A model generated the notes under the pieces. It made no database searches and was not told the DNA's origin. It worked only from the letters and a program-made list of their open reading frames with translations. A DNA stretch of 64,000 nucleotides from Methylobacterium fujisawaense (GTDB lineage Bacteria; Pseudomonadota; Alphaproteobacteria; Rhizobiales; Beijerinckiaceae): the NCBI RefSeq assembly GCF_014138435.1, contig NZ_JACJIM010000010.1, forward strand, positions 1-64,000, in the 5' to 3' direction. Of this stretch, positions 1 through 9,192 are shown in pieces. Each line of letters begins with the position of its first letter. Within the stretch, counting starts at the first letter, position 1. Position numbers and translations under genes: made by a program.

Positions 1-810
1 GTGGTGACGGACCATCTCGGCACGCCGCGGGAACTGGTCGACGAGGACGGTGCCGTCCATTGGGCGGCGCGAGTGTCGACCTGGGGCGTGGTGCTCGGGG
101 TCAAGGCGGCCGTGCCGGCGCCGGCCAACGACGAGGGCGGTGGGTATGGCAGCCCTGGAGGGATCGGCAGCCCTGTGCCGGTTCGGGTGTCGGGCAACCT
201 GGCGCTGCGGGCGGCGCCGGAGGCGGCGGCGTGGGTGTGCCCGATCCGGTTCCAGGGGCAGTGGGCGGACGCGGAGACGGGGCTCTACTACAACCGGCAC
301 CGGCACTATGATCCGGTGGCGGGGCAGTATGCGAGCCCGGATCCGATCGGACTGGCAGGAGGTGACAGGCCGCAGGGGTATGTCAAACGGCCAAGCGCTT
401 GGATTGATCCGCTGGGGTTGGCGCAGCGACTACAAGCGGCCGTCGATCAGGCGGTGCGAGAGCTGGAAGCGAATCCCCAGTTGGCCCGTGAGCTGATGTC
501 GCCGGGAAGCTATCGACATCTCGTCGTCCGGGATCGGCTCGCAGCTGCGTCCTATGGTAAGGCCGTCGAGCGACGAGCAGCACAAATTCTTGGAGAAAAT
601 GAGGATCCCACATTGCGGTGGGCCGGAAGGGCTCCAAAGGGTCCAGACGGCCGTTTTATGCAAAGTCCAGACTTCTTCGGTGCCAACGGAGCGACCTATG
701 ACATTACGACAGCGGAAGGGATAGGTTCCCATCTCGTTCGACCTTACGGACCGACCGCGACCTTCGCCCCCCATCCCGGATTACCGCCGAGCCTTGTGTT
801 TCCGCCATGA
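1..810 (+). CDS. Rhs-family protein, C-terminal part with polymorphic toxin tip (5' end outside window)
   Basis: Only the last 269 codons are in the window; the gene is already open at base 1. Residues 1-140 are typical end-of-core Rhs sequence: a VTDHLGTPREL repeat, then CPIRFQGQ, ETGLYYNRHRHYDP, GQYASPDPIGLAGG and the DPLGL boundary (residues 136-140) where the constant core gives way to a variable tip. The tip (about residues 141-269) shows GKAVERRA (E190), SPDFFG (D224), YDITT (D234) and H244-x-x-R-P. This E...D...D-I-T-T...H layout resembles nuclease-like Rhs/CDI toxin ends, possibly a diverged restriction-endonuclease fold, but the usual E-x-K is not visible, so the activity is unproven. 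Rhs proteins are commonly delivered by type VI secretion on a VgrG/PAAR spike; a complete T6SS baseplate/sheath operon starts 1.6 kb downstream on the other strand. The next gene overlaps by ATGA, as expected for toxin and immunity. Confidence 0.85.
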   Translation: MVTDHLGTPRELVDEDGAVHWAARVSTWGVVLGVKAAVPAPANDEGGGYGSPGGIGSPVPVRVSGNLALRAAPEAAAWVCPIRFQGQWADAETGLYYNRHRHYDPVAGQYASPDPIGLAGGDRPQGYVKRPSAWIDPLGLAQRLQAAVDQAVRELEANPQLARELMSPGSYRHLVVRDRLAAASYGKAVERRAAQILGENEDPTLRWAGRAPKGPDGRFMQSPDFFGANGATYDITTAEGIGSHLVRPYGPTATFAPHPGLPPSLVFPP

Positions 811-1499
811 GACAAATTAAAGACCATACGTTTATTGTTGTTAGAGACGTTCATGTCGGATCTGTGTTTTCTGATATATCGTTAAATGGCTGCATGTTTG
901 ATAATTGCTCTCTATCGAGGCAAAATAACTTGGCAAAAAGAACTATTGTAAGAAAAGTAGTGGCTGATAAATGTCGGTTTATAGGGTGTCAGATCGGTCC
1001 TGCAAAATTCATTGATTGTCATGTTATGAATTCGACATCGAATGATCTCAGCATATTCTGGGGCGCTGTGTTTAAGCATGTCAAAGTTTCAGGTAAATTA
1101 ACATCAATAAAGATAAACACCAAGATCACTAGTCTGCCAGAGGAAAGTGTCCAGGCCCTTTACGATGCTGATCGTGAAACATTTTATCAGTCCATCGACT
1201 GGGCGCTCGACCTGTCAGAGGTTAAATTGAGCAGCTTCTCTTGCGATGGCATACCGGTTCGGTTGTTTCGCCTCGATCATGAAACGCAAGGGGCGGTCAT
1301 TCTTGAGAATCTTCCTACAAACTGGCAAAATATTGTCAAAAATGACAATGCATGGTTACCTTGGTTGCTGCATAATCTTTGCTTAAGTAATCCAGAAATC
1401 GTCTTGATAACACCGTTAACCAGACCGAAAAATGTGCGCGATAAGTTCCTGAACGACCTTAAAGAACTTCGGCAAATGGGAATCGTAGAGCCAGTGTGA
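807..1499 (+). CDS. Candidate immunity protein to the Rhs toxin tip (beta-helix-like, AT-rich)
   Basis: A 230-residue protein whose ATG overlaps the Rhs stop as ATGA, so translation is probably coupled. I do not recognise a named family. The N-terminal third has short repeating units of the pentapeptide or right-handed beta-helix kind: CMFDNCSL, then CRFIGCQIGPAKFIDCHV, then IFWGAVFKHVKV, with Cys/Phe/Ile at regular intervals. The C-terminal half is mixed alpha/beta with a leucine-rich stretch near residues 185-200. No signal peptide or membrane segment is visible, so it should be cytosolic. Base composition is strikingly AT-rich compared with every neighbour, typical of recently exchanged immunity genes. 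Position immediately behind an Rhs C-terminal tip is the main argument for an immunity role; the function itself is inferred. Confidence 0.65.
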   Translation: MRQIKDHTFIVVRDVHVGSVFSDISLNGCMFDNCSLSRQNNLAKRTIVRKVVADKCRFIGCQIGPAKFIDCHVMNSTSNDLSIFWGAVFKHVKVSGKLTSIKINTKITSLPEESVQALYDADRETFYQSIDWALDLSEVKLSSFSCDGIPVRLFRLDHETQGAVILENLPTNWQNIVKNDNAWLPWLLHNLCLSNPEIVLITPLTRPKNVRDKFLNDLKELRQMGIVEPV

Positions 1500-1519
1500 T
1501 CGAGCTTTAATTTGAGACA

Positions 1520-2140
1520 AACCCGTGCGGCCTGCTCGCCGAGGCGCGGAACGAGGCCACGCGGGTGGAATACATCCGCGACCGGGACGGGCGGATCGTC
1601 GAGGAGGATGTCGGCGGGCACCGGGTGCAGAGCCGGTACGATTCCTGCGGCCGGCGTGTGGCGCGGCGGATCTTCTCCGGGATCGACCAGCCGCATGCAG
1701 TCCGGCTCGGCGAGCACGTAACCCGCCACGCCTACGATCCGCTGGGCGCCCTGGCCGCGCTGGTGGTGGCCGAGCACGCGCCGCTCGCCTTCACCCGGGA
1801 CGGTCTCGGCCGCGAGGTCCGACGGGAGAGCGCGGCGGGGTTCGTGCTGGACAGCGCCTGGGATGCGGGCGGGCGGCTGTCGGCGCAGCGGGGCGGGCGG
1901 GCGATCCGGAAGCTGGCCGGGGCGGTGGCGGCACAGCGGGCGGGTCTGGCGGCGGACGCGGCGCGGCCGATCGAGCGCAGCTATGCCTGGGACCGGGCGG
2001 ACGCGCCGACCGCGATCGTCGAGCGGCTGTGGGGCGAAACGGCGTTCGCCTATGACGGCAACGGCCAGGTGGCCGAGGCGCGCTTCGGCGCGCGGGCCGA
2101 GCGGTTCGCCTACGATCCGGCGCGCAACCTCGCCGGCTTC
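1520..2140 (+). pseudogene. Displaced Rhs core fragment
   Basis: An open frame reads through typical Rhs/YD-repeat sequence with no proper start: GLLAEARNEATRVEY, then RDGRIVEEDVGGHRVQSRYD, AYDPLGALAAL, FAYDGNGQVAEARFG and FAYDPARNLAG. These belong to a more N-terminal part of an Rhs core than the piece at the left edge of the window, yet they lie downstream of it. This is the arrangement of orphan rhs modules, in which a copy of the core is left behind a toxin/immunity pair. There is no toxin tip at its end; after about base 2140 the frame runs straight into Tn3-transposase-like sequence. A GTG at 1565 could initiate translation but nothing suggests a functional product. Confidence 0.7.
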
Positions 2141-2145
2141 GCGGT

Positions 2146-2330
2146 CTCCAGTCTGGGCGCGGTCGAGCGCTTGCGCAGCCTCGGTGAACCTGCGCCCGAC
2201 AAGTTGCTCACCCATGTCGCCCCGCTCGGCGGGCGGCACATCAGCCTAACCTGCGAGGACATCTGGCAGAACGCCGCTGCCGAGCTGCCCCGCGACGGAT
2301 CCCGTCCGCTCAACCTCCGTGAAGAGCCCG
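2146..2330 (+). pseudogene. Tn3-family transposase C-terminal remnant
   Basis: In the same frame as the Rhs fragment before it, the sequence AVERLRSLGEPAPDKLL, THVAPLGGRHISLTCEDIW and SRPLNL lines up with the conserved tail of Tn3-family transposases (family pattern: LL-x-H-[LV]-[SA]-PLGWEHINLTGDY-x-W ... F-RPL). Only the last 60 or so residues remain; the catalytic DDE part is absent and I cannot identify the Tn3 terminal repeat next to it. It therefore marks an old transposition or recombination event that cut the Rhs fragment. The exact Rhs/Tn3 junction is uncertain by about 20 bases. Confidence 0.6.
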
Positions 2331-2414
2331 GGGCCAGGGTGGTGTGGGCTGCGTTCGCACAATGTTCAGCTTACCGCCGTCCATGCCGCAATCCTTTTGG
2401 TGCCCCTCAAAATG

Positions 2415-3239
2415 CTAGCGCTCGCACTGCACGGGCCGAGCCAGCCTATCGGCTAAGGTTGCACAGGTAATACCCTCACTTGGTGCGGTATGAGAGGCGG
2501 AACCTGACTGGTCGCGAGCATCCTGATACCACCAACGCTTGGTTGGACTGGAATTATCTTCAGTGCTTGCACCTTGCAAAGGTGAAGTTTCCGGTGTGCC
2601 TGAAGGCGGGATAGCCTTTGGCCGCCGGCGCGGGGCGAGCGACCGTGGAACGGCCGCAGCTTCCCGCTTCTCGCTCGGCTGTACGGGCGCTGTGCCAACA
2701 TAGTCGGTGCCGGCAAAATAGGCGATACAGCCCTTGGCGAGATCGGTCCCGTTCAAAAGCTCAAAGCGTGCGGAAGTCATCGCAGCCGCAGCCGCCGCAT
2801 CGAAATCGGGGTCACCGCTTGAATCGATCGCTGCGACACCACTTGCGACCCCCTTCGCCTCTACATCGTATCGGATGAAAGACCACGGCCGCTGTTCCTT
2901 CCGGCGGAACGCTTCGGCCACCGTCTCGGGAAGCGTAAGCTGCGGGCGCTCCGTCATACGCATGTTCTTCGCCTCACAAGTCTCGGCAGCGGAGGGCCAA
3001 TCCTCCTGCCGACCGAGTTCGCTCGTGAGCCGGTGCGTGTCGAGCCACTGCACTTTGGCCTGCGTCTTGGCCTCGCGTTCCACCTCCGGCGAAGGTCCGG
3101 CCAGAAGCGTGAATGGCCAGATCTTCCGCAGGTCGAAGCTTGGCTGTTCCGGCCCTTCCTCAGCCGAGGCCGCGCCGATTCCGCTAAGCCCGGCGACGCA
3201 CAGGCACAGCACGGCGAATATCTGGGACTTTCGTCTCAT
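2415..3239 (-). CDS. Exported protein with TonB-C-like domain, last gene of the T6SS operon
   Basis: A 274-residue protein beginning at the ATG that overlaps the tssA stop (ATGA); a longer frame exists upstream but only this start is followed by a clean signal peptide (RRK, hydrophobic stretch, cleavage near ASA-EE at residue 26). Residues of about 100-165 have the rhythm of a TonB C-terminal domain: FIRYDVEAKG, VAAIDSSGDPDFDAAAAAAM, SARFELLNG. The rest is proline/serine-rich low complexity (RRRPKAIPPSGTPETSP) with cysteines near the C-terminus. No TonB transmembrane anchor or ExbBD partner is seen nearby. Overlap with tssA indicates translation with the secretion apparatus, so a periplasmic accessory role is plausible. 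I do not recognise it as a named Tss or Tag protein. Confidence 0.75.
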   Translation of the reverse strand: MRRKSQIFAVLCLCVAGLSGIGAASAEEGPEQPSFDLRKIWPFTLLAGPSPEVEREAKTQAKVQWLDTHRLTSELGRQEDWPSAAETCEAKNMRMTERPQLTLPETVAEAFRRKEQRPWSFIRYDVEAKGVASGVAAIDSSGDPDFDAAAAAAMTSARFELLNGTDLAKGCIAYFAGTDYVGTAPVQPSEKREAAAVPRSLAPRRRPKAIPPSGTPETSPLQGASTEDNSSPTKRWWYQDARDQSGSASHTAPSEGITCATLADRLARPVQCER

Positions 3240-4738
3240 CCCTTGAGTCTCTCGATACGCTTGAGCAATTCCGGCTCCCATTCGGCGAGGCCGATCTTCG
3301 CGATGGAGGCGAGGAGACGGTCCGCCTGCCGCGCCGCATGGCTGCGCAAGCCGAGGTTGCGCAAGTTCTCAAGGATGAAGAGGTCCCAAATCGTCTGATT
3401 GCGCAGGCCCCGCGTACCGACGCGCGTCTCATCGAGCAGGGCGAGGGCTTCGTCGATGTGACCGGCTTCGATACTGCTTTGCACTTGGCTCGCCACCGTC
3501 TGCAATGCGCGGTCGACGACGAGGAAGCCCTCGTTGCCTTCCTGCCGAGACATGGTCTCCCCGAGCGTCACGGAACGGCGGGTGGCTTCGAGCCATGCTT
3601 GGACGGCCTCCGGGATCATAGGCGTGCCATCTGAGAACTGGAGCGCCTCGACGCCCGAGACTGTGCGGAGGAAGCGCGACGCTTCCTCGCGGATCGCCTG
3701 AGCGACTTCCTCACGACCGAGATTCAGGGCAATTTGGTACTGGAGATACTGCCCCTCGAACCAGAACGGCTGCTGGCCGCAGGTACGCTCAAGCCGCATC
3801 ACGAGGGCAGTGTCGGCGCCTCCGCGTTCGGTCGCCTGACGATAGTTGTCAGCAATATCCTCGCTTACAGGGTGCAGAACGCTGCGTTGCGCCGAGCGGC
3901 TCAAGGGCGGTGGGGAGGAAATTCCGTACCATGTGGAGAACCGCCTCAATCGGTAGGCGAGGGGATGGGCTGGATTAAGCTCGAGAAGAAACTCTGCCAC
4001 CGTCGCCAGACTTTGCTTTAATGCCCGCTCATTCGAAGGGTCGAGGCGGAGCTGATCGGACCTTAAGGCGACCGCATCCAGAACATCCGGCTTCGACTCA
4101 GTTGCGGAAACGGCGGGCGCGAGGGCCGGCAGTGGATGCGCCTCCTCGTTGGCCCGGACCATCTCGGCGGCCCGGCTGCCGATAAGGCCAAGGTCAAGCC
4201 CGAGATCGGGCGAGATTTCGGCGAGCTTCGCCGCGAGCGCATCGCACGCCTTAACCACGACGATGGCGTCGACCGGATCGAGATGGCCTCGGCCCGGCGA
4301 CGGCATCAGATCTGTAAGGCCCTTCACGAGGTGCTCTGCGAGTTTCTCGCGCGGCCGGTTGCGGGGATGGGGGGCGCCCCCATAGCTGATGTGGAATTGT
4401 GCGGCGGCGACCATACAAACGGGCAAAGCCTCAGGGCCGAGGAGATGCGGCGCAGCATGGACCAGAACTTGGAGCAGCCGCAGATCCTTGGAGCTGGTGC
4501 GCAGCAAGGCCGCCGCGATCTCCGCGATTGCGGACCAGCGGATACTTGCCTGCACGAGGGTGCCGCGCTTCATCAGATCGGTTTCGATCTCGTCCCAGCT
4601 CTCATGCTCGTCTGCCGGCATGCCATAGGCGTCGGGGCCCGGAAGGGGAGCAAGGACGGCCTCCACCCAGCGGTGGCGATCGATCCGCTCCTCGCCCGAG
4701 ACGAACCCCGACTCGGCGACCGCCTGACGCGTGCTCAT
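3236..4738 (-). CDS. tssA: Type VI secretion protein TssA (ImpA/VasL-like)
   Basis: 500 residues. The N-terminal part has the ImpA_N signature (LAPLPGPDAYGMP, then a W-x-E-I-E stretch and the RTSSKDLRLLQVLVHAAPHL helices). The middle carries the VasJ/VasL-type RRFSTWYGISSPPPL motif, and the C-terminus is helical (VQSSIEAGHIDEALALLDE ... ELLKRIERLKG). TssA proteins coordinate baseplate and sheath assembly in the cytoplasm, sitting at the baseplate or the distal sheath end depending on subtype. The start overlaps the tssM stop (ATGA), and the next gene overlaps its own stop. Its place directly after tssM matches vasL in the V. cholerae cluster. The subtype cannot be settled from sequence alone. 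Confidence 0.85.
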   Translation of the reverse strand: MSTRQAVAESGFVSGEERIDRHRWVEAVLAPLPGPDAYGMPADEHESWDEIETDLMKRGTLVQASIRWSAIAEIAAALLRTSSKDLRLLQVLVHAAPHLLGPEALPVCMVAAAQFHISYGGAPHPRNRPREKLAEHLVKGLTDLMPSPGRGHLDPVDAIVVVKACDALAAKLAEISPDLGLDLGLIGSRAAEMVRANEEAHPLPALAPAVSATESKPDVLDAVALRSDQLRLDPSNERALKQSLATVAEFLLELNPAHPLAYRLRRFSTWYGISSPPPLSRSAQRSVLHPVSEDIADNYRQATERGGADTALVMRLERTCGQQPFWFEGQYLQYQIALNLGREEVAQAIREEASRFLRTVSGVEALQFSDGTPMIPEAVQAWLEATRRSVTLGETMSRQEGNEGFLVVDRALQTVASQVQSSIEAGHIDEALALLDETRVGTRGLRNQTIWDLFILENLRNLGLRSHAARQADRLLASIAKIGLAEWEPELLKRIERLKG

Positions 4739-7700
4739 AAGGTCTCCGGCACCCGCAGATGCATGAGCGGTTGCTCGCGGAAGGGGTTGACGGGAGCGAG
4801 CGCCCGGATCGCGTAGAGGGCGTTCACGCCGTTGACGCTGAACACCACCTCCACCGGGTCGGCCGGGCCACGAACGTCTGTAACGCGACCGGCATCGATC
4901 AGCCGGAAGCTTGACCAGACACCGCTATGGGAGATCGCACCATTCGATCGACCGGTGACCGTGAGTGACGAGGCGTTGTTGCGCGTCGTCGAGGCATTGG
5001 GCCACAGGATCGTGTAGGTTTGGGCTGGCCCGTGCCGGTAGGGCACAAGCTGTCCCTCGATATTCAGAATCGCCGCCCCGGCGGTGTTCGACAGGCTGAG
5101 CGGCTCGATCTGATAGCGCAGGGAAGGCGCCCCCTTCGCGTCGAAATAAATGGCGCGAATCTGGTGCAATTTGTCCAATTCCGATAGAAATTCTGGCCGG
5201 ATTTCGATGGATTGACGGTCGATGATCTTGGATTTGTGTGTGCTCAAATCGACAAAAGTCGCGAGATAATTGGTAAAAAATCGATCAAAGGTGCCTTGCG
5301 GCCCAAAGAATGTCTGAAATTCGTCGAGCGTGACCTCCTCCTGGGTGTTCTTGCGGAAGGGATATTTGTTGGCCAGCGACACGCTGAAGCTGCGGTAGAC
5401 CTCCCCCTGCCAGACCGCCTGAAGATCGAGCCGAGCCGCCTCCAACACGACCTTCCACGACTGAGCGGCGAGCTTCTCCATGATCCTGTTAAGCGGCGGC
5501 GGCTGGTTGACGCCCACCTTCTCGAGGTCGCTGATCGGATCAGTGGTTCCCTGGAGGGTGGCCCGCTCCCGCGCCCGCTCCAGAGCGAGCGGTTTGGAGG
5601 AAGCTTCGCCCGCGCGGATTTCTCGCAGGTGGCTCTCGACCGCGCCGACTTTGGCAACGATTTCCTCCATGTAAGGCCTGCCGGTGCCGGTGGCCGTGAC
5701 GATCCGAGCAAGGGGATCGAACCGCCGGACGATACGTAGACCCTCCGCCTCATTCGGGTCGAACGGCGTGATCGTGTTATCGAGGGCCTTTATGGGCTGG
5801 TCCTTGCGCAGTTCCGTCGTCTTCGGCTCGTAGACGACGCTGTTGGCTTTGATCAGCATCAGCAGCCGGCCGATCCCGTTGGCCGGACCGGTGACGTTTT
5901 CGAGTACTGCGATGGCGTGGTCGAGATTGCGCATCGCCGTGATGTCGAGGACGTTCACCGCTTGGTCCCAGACGCCGATATAGGTCGAGACGTACCGTTT
6001 CAGAACGCTATCCCGGAAGGCGGCGAGGTCTTCGGGCGAGTAGGCGATTGTGTCGCGCTCGCCGATGACCCAGGCATCTTCCACGACGATCGCCGAGATC
6101 TGCTCGTTTTGCGGCACGAAGAACTCGTGAAACCCTTTTTTGGTATAAAGAAATGGGATTTGTATATCCTTGCCCTGGAGCGGGGTGCTGGCTCCTTGAT
6201 CGAAGATCAGGTCGAAGGCCGGTCCGATCTCCTTGCGAAAGGAGACCGGGACGGGATGCTGCATCTCCGCGATGCGCTCAAGGCGGCGCAGGATGCGTTG
6301 GGTGCGATCGACCTTGGCAAAATCTGCGCGGGCGGCATCAATCACGGGTTGATGCAGGGCCACCGTGACGTCTGACACTTCGAGGGCGTGGGCGAGGTGT
6401 CCGTTCAAGGAATCCTGCACTTGTCCCTGGCCCTGATAGGCGCCCTGCCACCGCTCGGAAAACCAGGTTTCGATGGCTCGTGTTCCGAGTTTTGACGGCG
6501 CGCCCTTGGCATCCAGGCGCGCGTCGAGGGCATCGCGTTTGCCCTTGTCTCCCATCAGTAAGTAGACCCGAAGCAGGTTCAGGCGTTCGTCCTCGTCCCG
6601 GGTGACATCGTCTCGGCCGAGGGCGACAATTCGGTCCTTCACTTGCGCCGCAAGGGCCGGCAGGAACCGCTCCGCCAGCAGCGTCGCGTAGACTTTCTCG
6701 ACCGCTGGTCCGATCCGGTGCCCTTGGTAGAGCGCGACGTAGTCCAGCAAATGATATTTGGTGCGCCAGTCGGGAAAGACCGTTGTGGCGTCGCGGATGG
6801 CATCCATCGCCGGCCGCAGCAGTGCCACCTCGCCAGAGGCATCGACGCCCTGCGGCAGGGTGACGAAGTCGCGTGTCCTGGCCACGACCGACGCCGCCCG
6901 GGCGGCGTTGTCGCGGTAGGCTTCGAACAGGTAGAAGCCGAACGTTATCAGCGCCACGGCGGCGGCCATGCCGGTCGAGTTGACGGCGATCATTTTGCGC
7001 CGCTCGACGATCTTGTTATCGCCGGCGAGCCCGGCCTCCGTGAAGATGGCATCGGCAAACAGCCGGGCGAGAAAATACGGCTGCGACAAGCCCGAATAGG
7101 CCGGCATGACAGGGGTCGGCAGGGCGTAGTCTTGCGAGATGCGGGCGAGCAGCGCGTTGAACGGCACGCCTTCCTGCTTTGTCGTGGTGAAGTAGAGACC
7201 CCGCACCAAAGGCGGAGTTGAAAAACGGTCGGCTTGGAGACAATCGACCAGGAAGTGTTGCAGCACCACCCCTGCCGCCGACAATTGCCGGGTGAACATG
7301 TAAATGTTCTTACGCGCCGTGAGATCGCGTTGAGCGTAGAGCCGGTCGATCAGGTCGTCGTTCACCCGGTCCATGAAGGCTGCGAAATCCGTGGCGAAGG
7401 TGTCCCGCCAAGCGTCGGCGTGCAGTTCGTCATAGACGTCGAACGAAAAGCCGAACGGCGCGAGCCGCTCGAGCTTGCTGAACTGCTGGAAGTAATCGCG
7501 AAAGCCCAGCAGGTGATCGATCTTGTTGACCACCATGTGGATCGTGAAGCGAGTCCCCAGCGCTTCCGACATCTCGACGAGACGGCCATGGATCGAGGCG
7601 GCAAGGTTACCCCGCTCCTCCTCCGTGGTCCGCATGAGCTCACAGATGTCGAGCATCAGGATGACGCCGTTGATGGGGCGGCGCGGCCGGTGCTCCGTCA

Positions 7701-8373
7701 ACAAGGCCGAGAAGGCGTTCCAGAGGCAAGACTCGCGGGTCTTGCCCGTCTCGGCTCCCGCCTTCTGAGAGGCTGGCCGCAGCCATGCTCCAGGCAGGTC
7801 GAACAGGACGCTGTCGTTCGTGACCCAGTATTGCGGCTCTACCGTGAGTTTGATGCTCTTGAAGCTTTCGAGCCCGAGCAGATGGGCAAGCGGGAACTTC
7901 ATGTCCGATGCGGCGAGTAGCGACGTCTTGCCGACCGCGGGGGGACCCATCACCACGTACCAGGGCAATGTATAAAGTGTTTGCCGGCCGCGTTCTTCGC
8001 CAGTCCACTTGGTGCGGATCGTCTTCACGGCGTTGCGGAAGCTCTGCCGCATCGCTTCGATTTCAAGCTCCACGGGATCTTGCACCACTGGCTTCTCAGG
8101 GCTCGGCGGCTTCAGTCCGCGGGTTCGCCAGCGCACGAACACGACGCCGATCAGCCAGCAGATGAAGACGATGAGCAACGCGATGACTCGGTGTGAGGTC
8201 GTCGCGAAGGGCTTGTAGCCGTTGATGTCGAGACTCTGGCCGCCGAACCAGATGGCGGCCATGACGGCGAGGGCCATCAGGGCAGAGGCGCCGATAGCCG
8301 ACGCGACCCACTTCCACAGGAACGCGGCAGTGTTGGCCACGATCTGGGCAGGTGAATATCCAGAAGAAAGCAT
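4735..8373 (-). CDS. tssM: Type VI secretion membrane complex protein TssM (IcmF/VasK)
   Basis: 1212 residues, normal for the family. Two N-terminal membrane helices (about 18-45 and 62-82), a cytoplasmic GTPase-like domain with Walker A GPPAVGKTSLL (143-153), a third membrane helix near residues 460-485 (AAAVALITFGFYLF) and a large periplasmic region ending in the beta-rich C-terminal domain that contacts TssJ. Together with TssL and TssJ it forms the envelope-spanning channel. The gene starts 25 bases after tagO and overlaps tssA by ATGA. The P-loop is intact, unlike in some TssM proteins, so nucleotide binding is possible. I see no frameshift over its whole length. Confidence 0.95.
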   Translation of the reverse strand: MLSSGYSPAQIVANTAAFLWKWVASAIGASALMALAVMAAIWFGGQSLDINGYKPFATTSHRVIALLIVFICWLIGVVFVRWRTRGLKPPSPEKPVVQDPVELEIEAMRQSFRNAVKTIRTKWTGEERGRQTLYTLPWYVVMGPPAVGKTSLLAASDMKFPLAHLLGLESFKSIKLTVEPQYWVTNDSVLFDLPGAWLRPASQKAGAETGKTRESCLWNAFSALLTEHRPRRPINGVILMLDICELMRTTEEERGNLAASIHGRLVEMSEALGTRFTIHMVVNKIDHLLGFRDYFQQFSKLERLAPFGFSFDVYDELHADAWRDTFATDFAAFMDRVNDDLIDRLYAQRDLTARKNIYMFTRQLSAAGVVLQHFLVDCLQADRFSTPPLVRGLYFTTTKQEGVPFNALLARISQDYALPTPVMPAYSGLSQPYFLARLFADAIFTEAGLAGDNKIVERRKMIAVNSTGMAAAVALITFGFYLFEAYRDNAARAASVVARTRDFVTLPQGVDASGEVALLRPAMDAIRDATTVFPDWRTKYHLLDYVALYQGHRIGPAVEKVYATLLAERFLPALAAQVKDRIVALGRDDVTRDEDERLNLLRVYLLMGDKGKRDALDARLDAKGAPSKLGTRAIETWFSERWQGAYQGQGQVQDSLNGHLAHALEVSDVTVALHQPVIDAARADFAKVDRTQRILRRLERIAEMQHPVPVSFRKEIGPAFDLIFDQGASTPLQGKDIQIPFLYTKKGFHEFFVPQNEQISAIVVEDAWVIGERDTIAYSPEDLAAFRDSVLKRYVSTYIGVWDQAVNVLDITAMRNLDHAIAVLENVTGPANGIGRLLMLIKANSVVYEPKTTELRKDQPIKALDNTITPFDPNEAEGLRIVRRFDPLARIVTATGTGRPYMEEIVAKVGAVESHLREIRAGEASSKPLALERARERATLQGTTDPISDLEKVGVNQPPPLNRIMEKLAAQSWKVVLEAARLDLQAVWQGEVYRSFSVSLANKYPFRKNTQEEVTLDEFQTFFGPQGTFDRFFTNYLATFVDLSTHKSKIIDRQSIEIRPEFLSELDKLHQIRAIYFDAKGAPSLRYQIEPLSLSNTAGAAILNIEGQLVPYRHGPAQTYTILWPNASTTRNNASSLTVTGRSNGAISHSGVWSSFRLIDAGRVTDVRGPADPVEVVFSVNGVNALYAIRALAPVNPFREQPLMHLRVPETL

Positions 8374-8398
8374 GGCGGGGCTCTGGTTGAAGTCGAGA

Positions 8399-9192
8399 CT
8401 ACCAGTGGCAGGCGCGGCGAAGTGGACGCAGCGCTTCGGTGAGCTGTCCCGCCTCGAACAGGTAGGTCTGCGGACCGTCGGGATAGTCGATCTGAATCGC
8501 GAGGCGTCGCGAATTGATCAAAGACTTGATGAGATCGATGCTCTCGAGGCCTCTGCCGGCGAGGATGACGTCGCCGTTCTCGTAATCCCGCCAGTGGAGA
8601 TTGAGGGTCACACCCCGGTCGGTCGTAAGTGCGAACTTGGTGCGGGCGTGGCCGACCGGCTTGGGGAGAAGGATATAGAAGGCGGTGATGTCGTCCTCGC
8701 AGGCGAGCATGATCACCGAACGCTGGTCGAGCGTGCCCCGCCCGAGCGGAGACACCCCGTCTCCCTCACGGAGCGTCAGGAAGACATCCGCTGTGTCGGC
8801 CGTCCAGGCACGCTGGTCAGCGGGGAGGTCTGCCGACTGGCCCGCCCTGCCGGTCAGGATGCCCTCGAAGGTCGTCGGCTCTACGAAGGCGGCGCTGCGC
8901 CAGGGCCGGATACGAACCAGGGCACCGGCCACGCCATCGGGTCGGCCACGCTCCTGGTCGAGGCCGAGTTCTCGAAGCGGACTCGGCTTACGGATGACCT
9001 TGGCCGTCTCGGGCGGCGGCGTTTCCGCAGCGCTATCTTCGACGGGAGTCTTGAACAACGCATCGAAGCAGAGGAGACGTCCCACCCTGTCGCGGGTAGC
9101 CCGACAGGCGTCGATTTCCGGCGGCGCGGGCGTCCCGGCCCAAGCGGGCGCGATGGCGAAGACCACCAGGGCGATCATGCGTCCAGCGGTTT

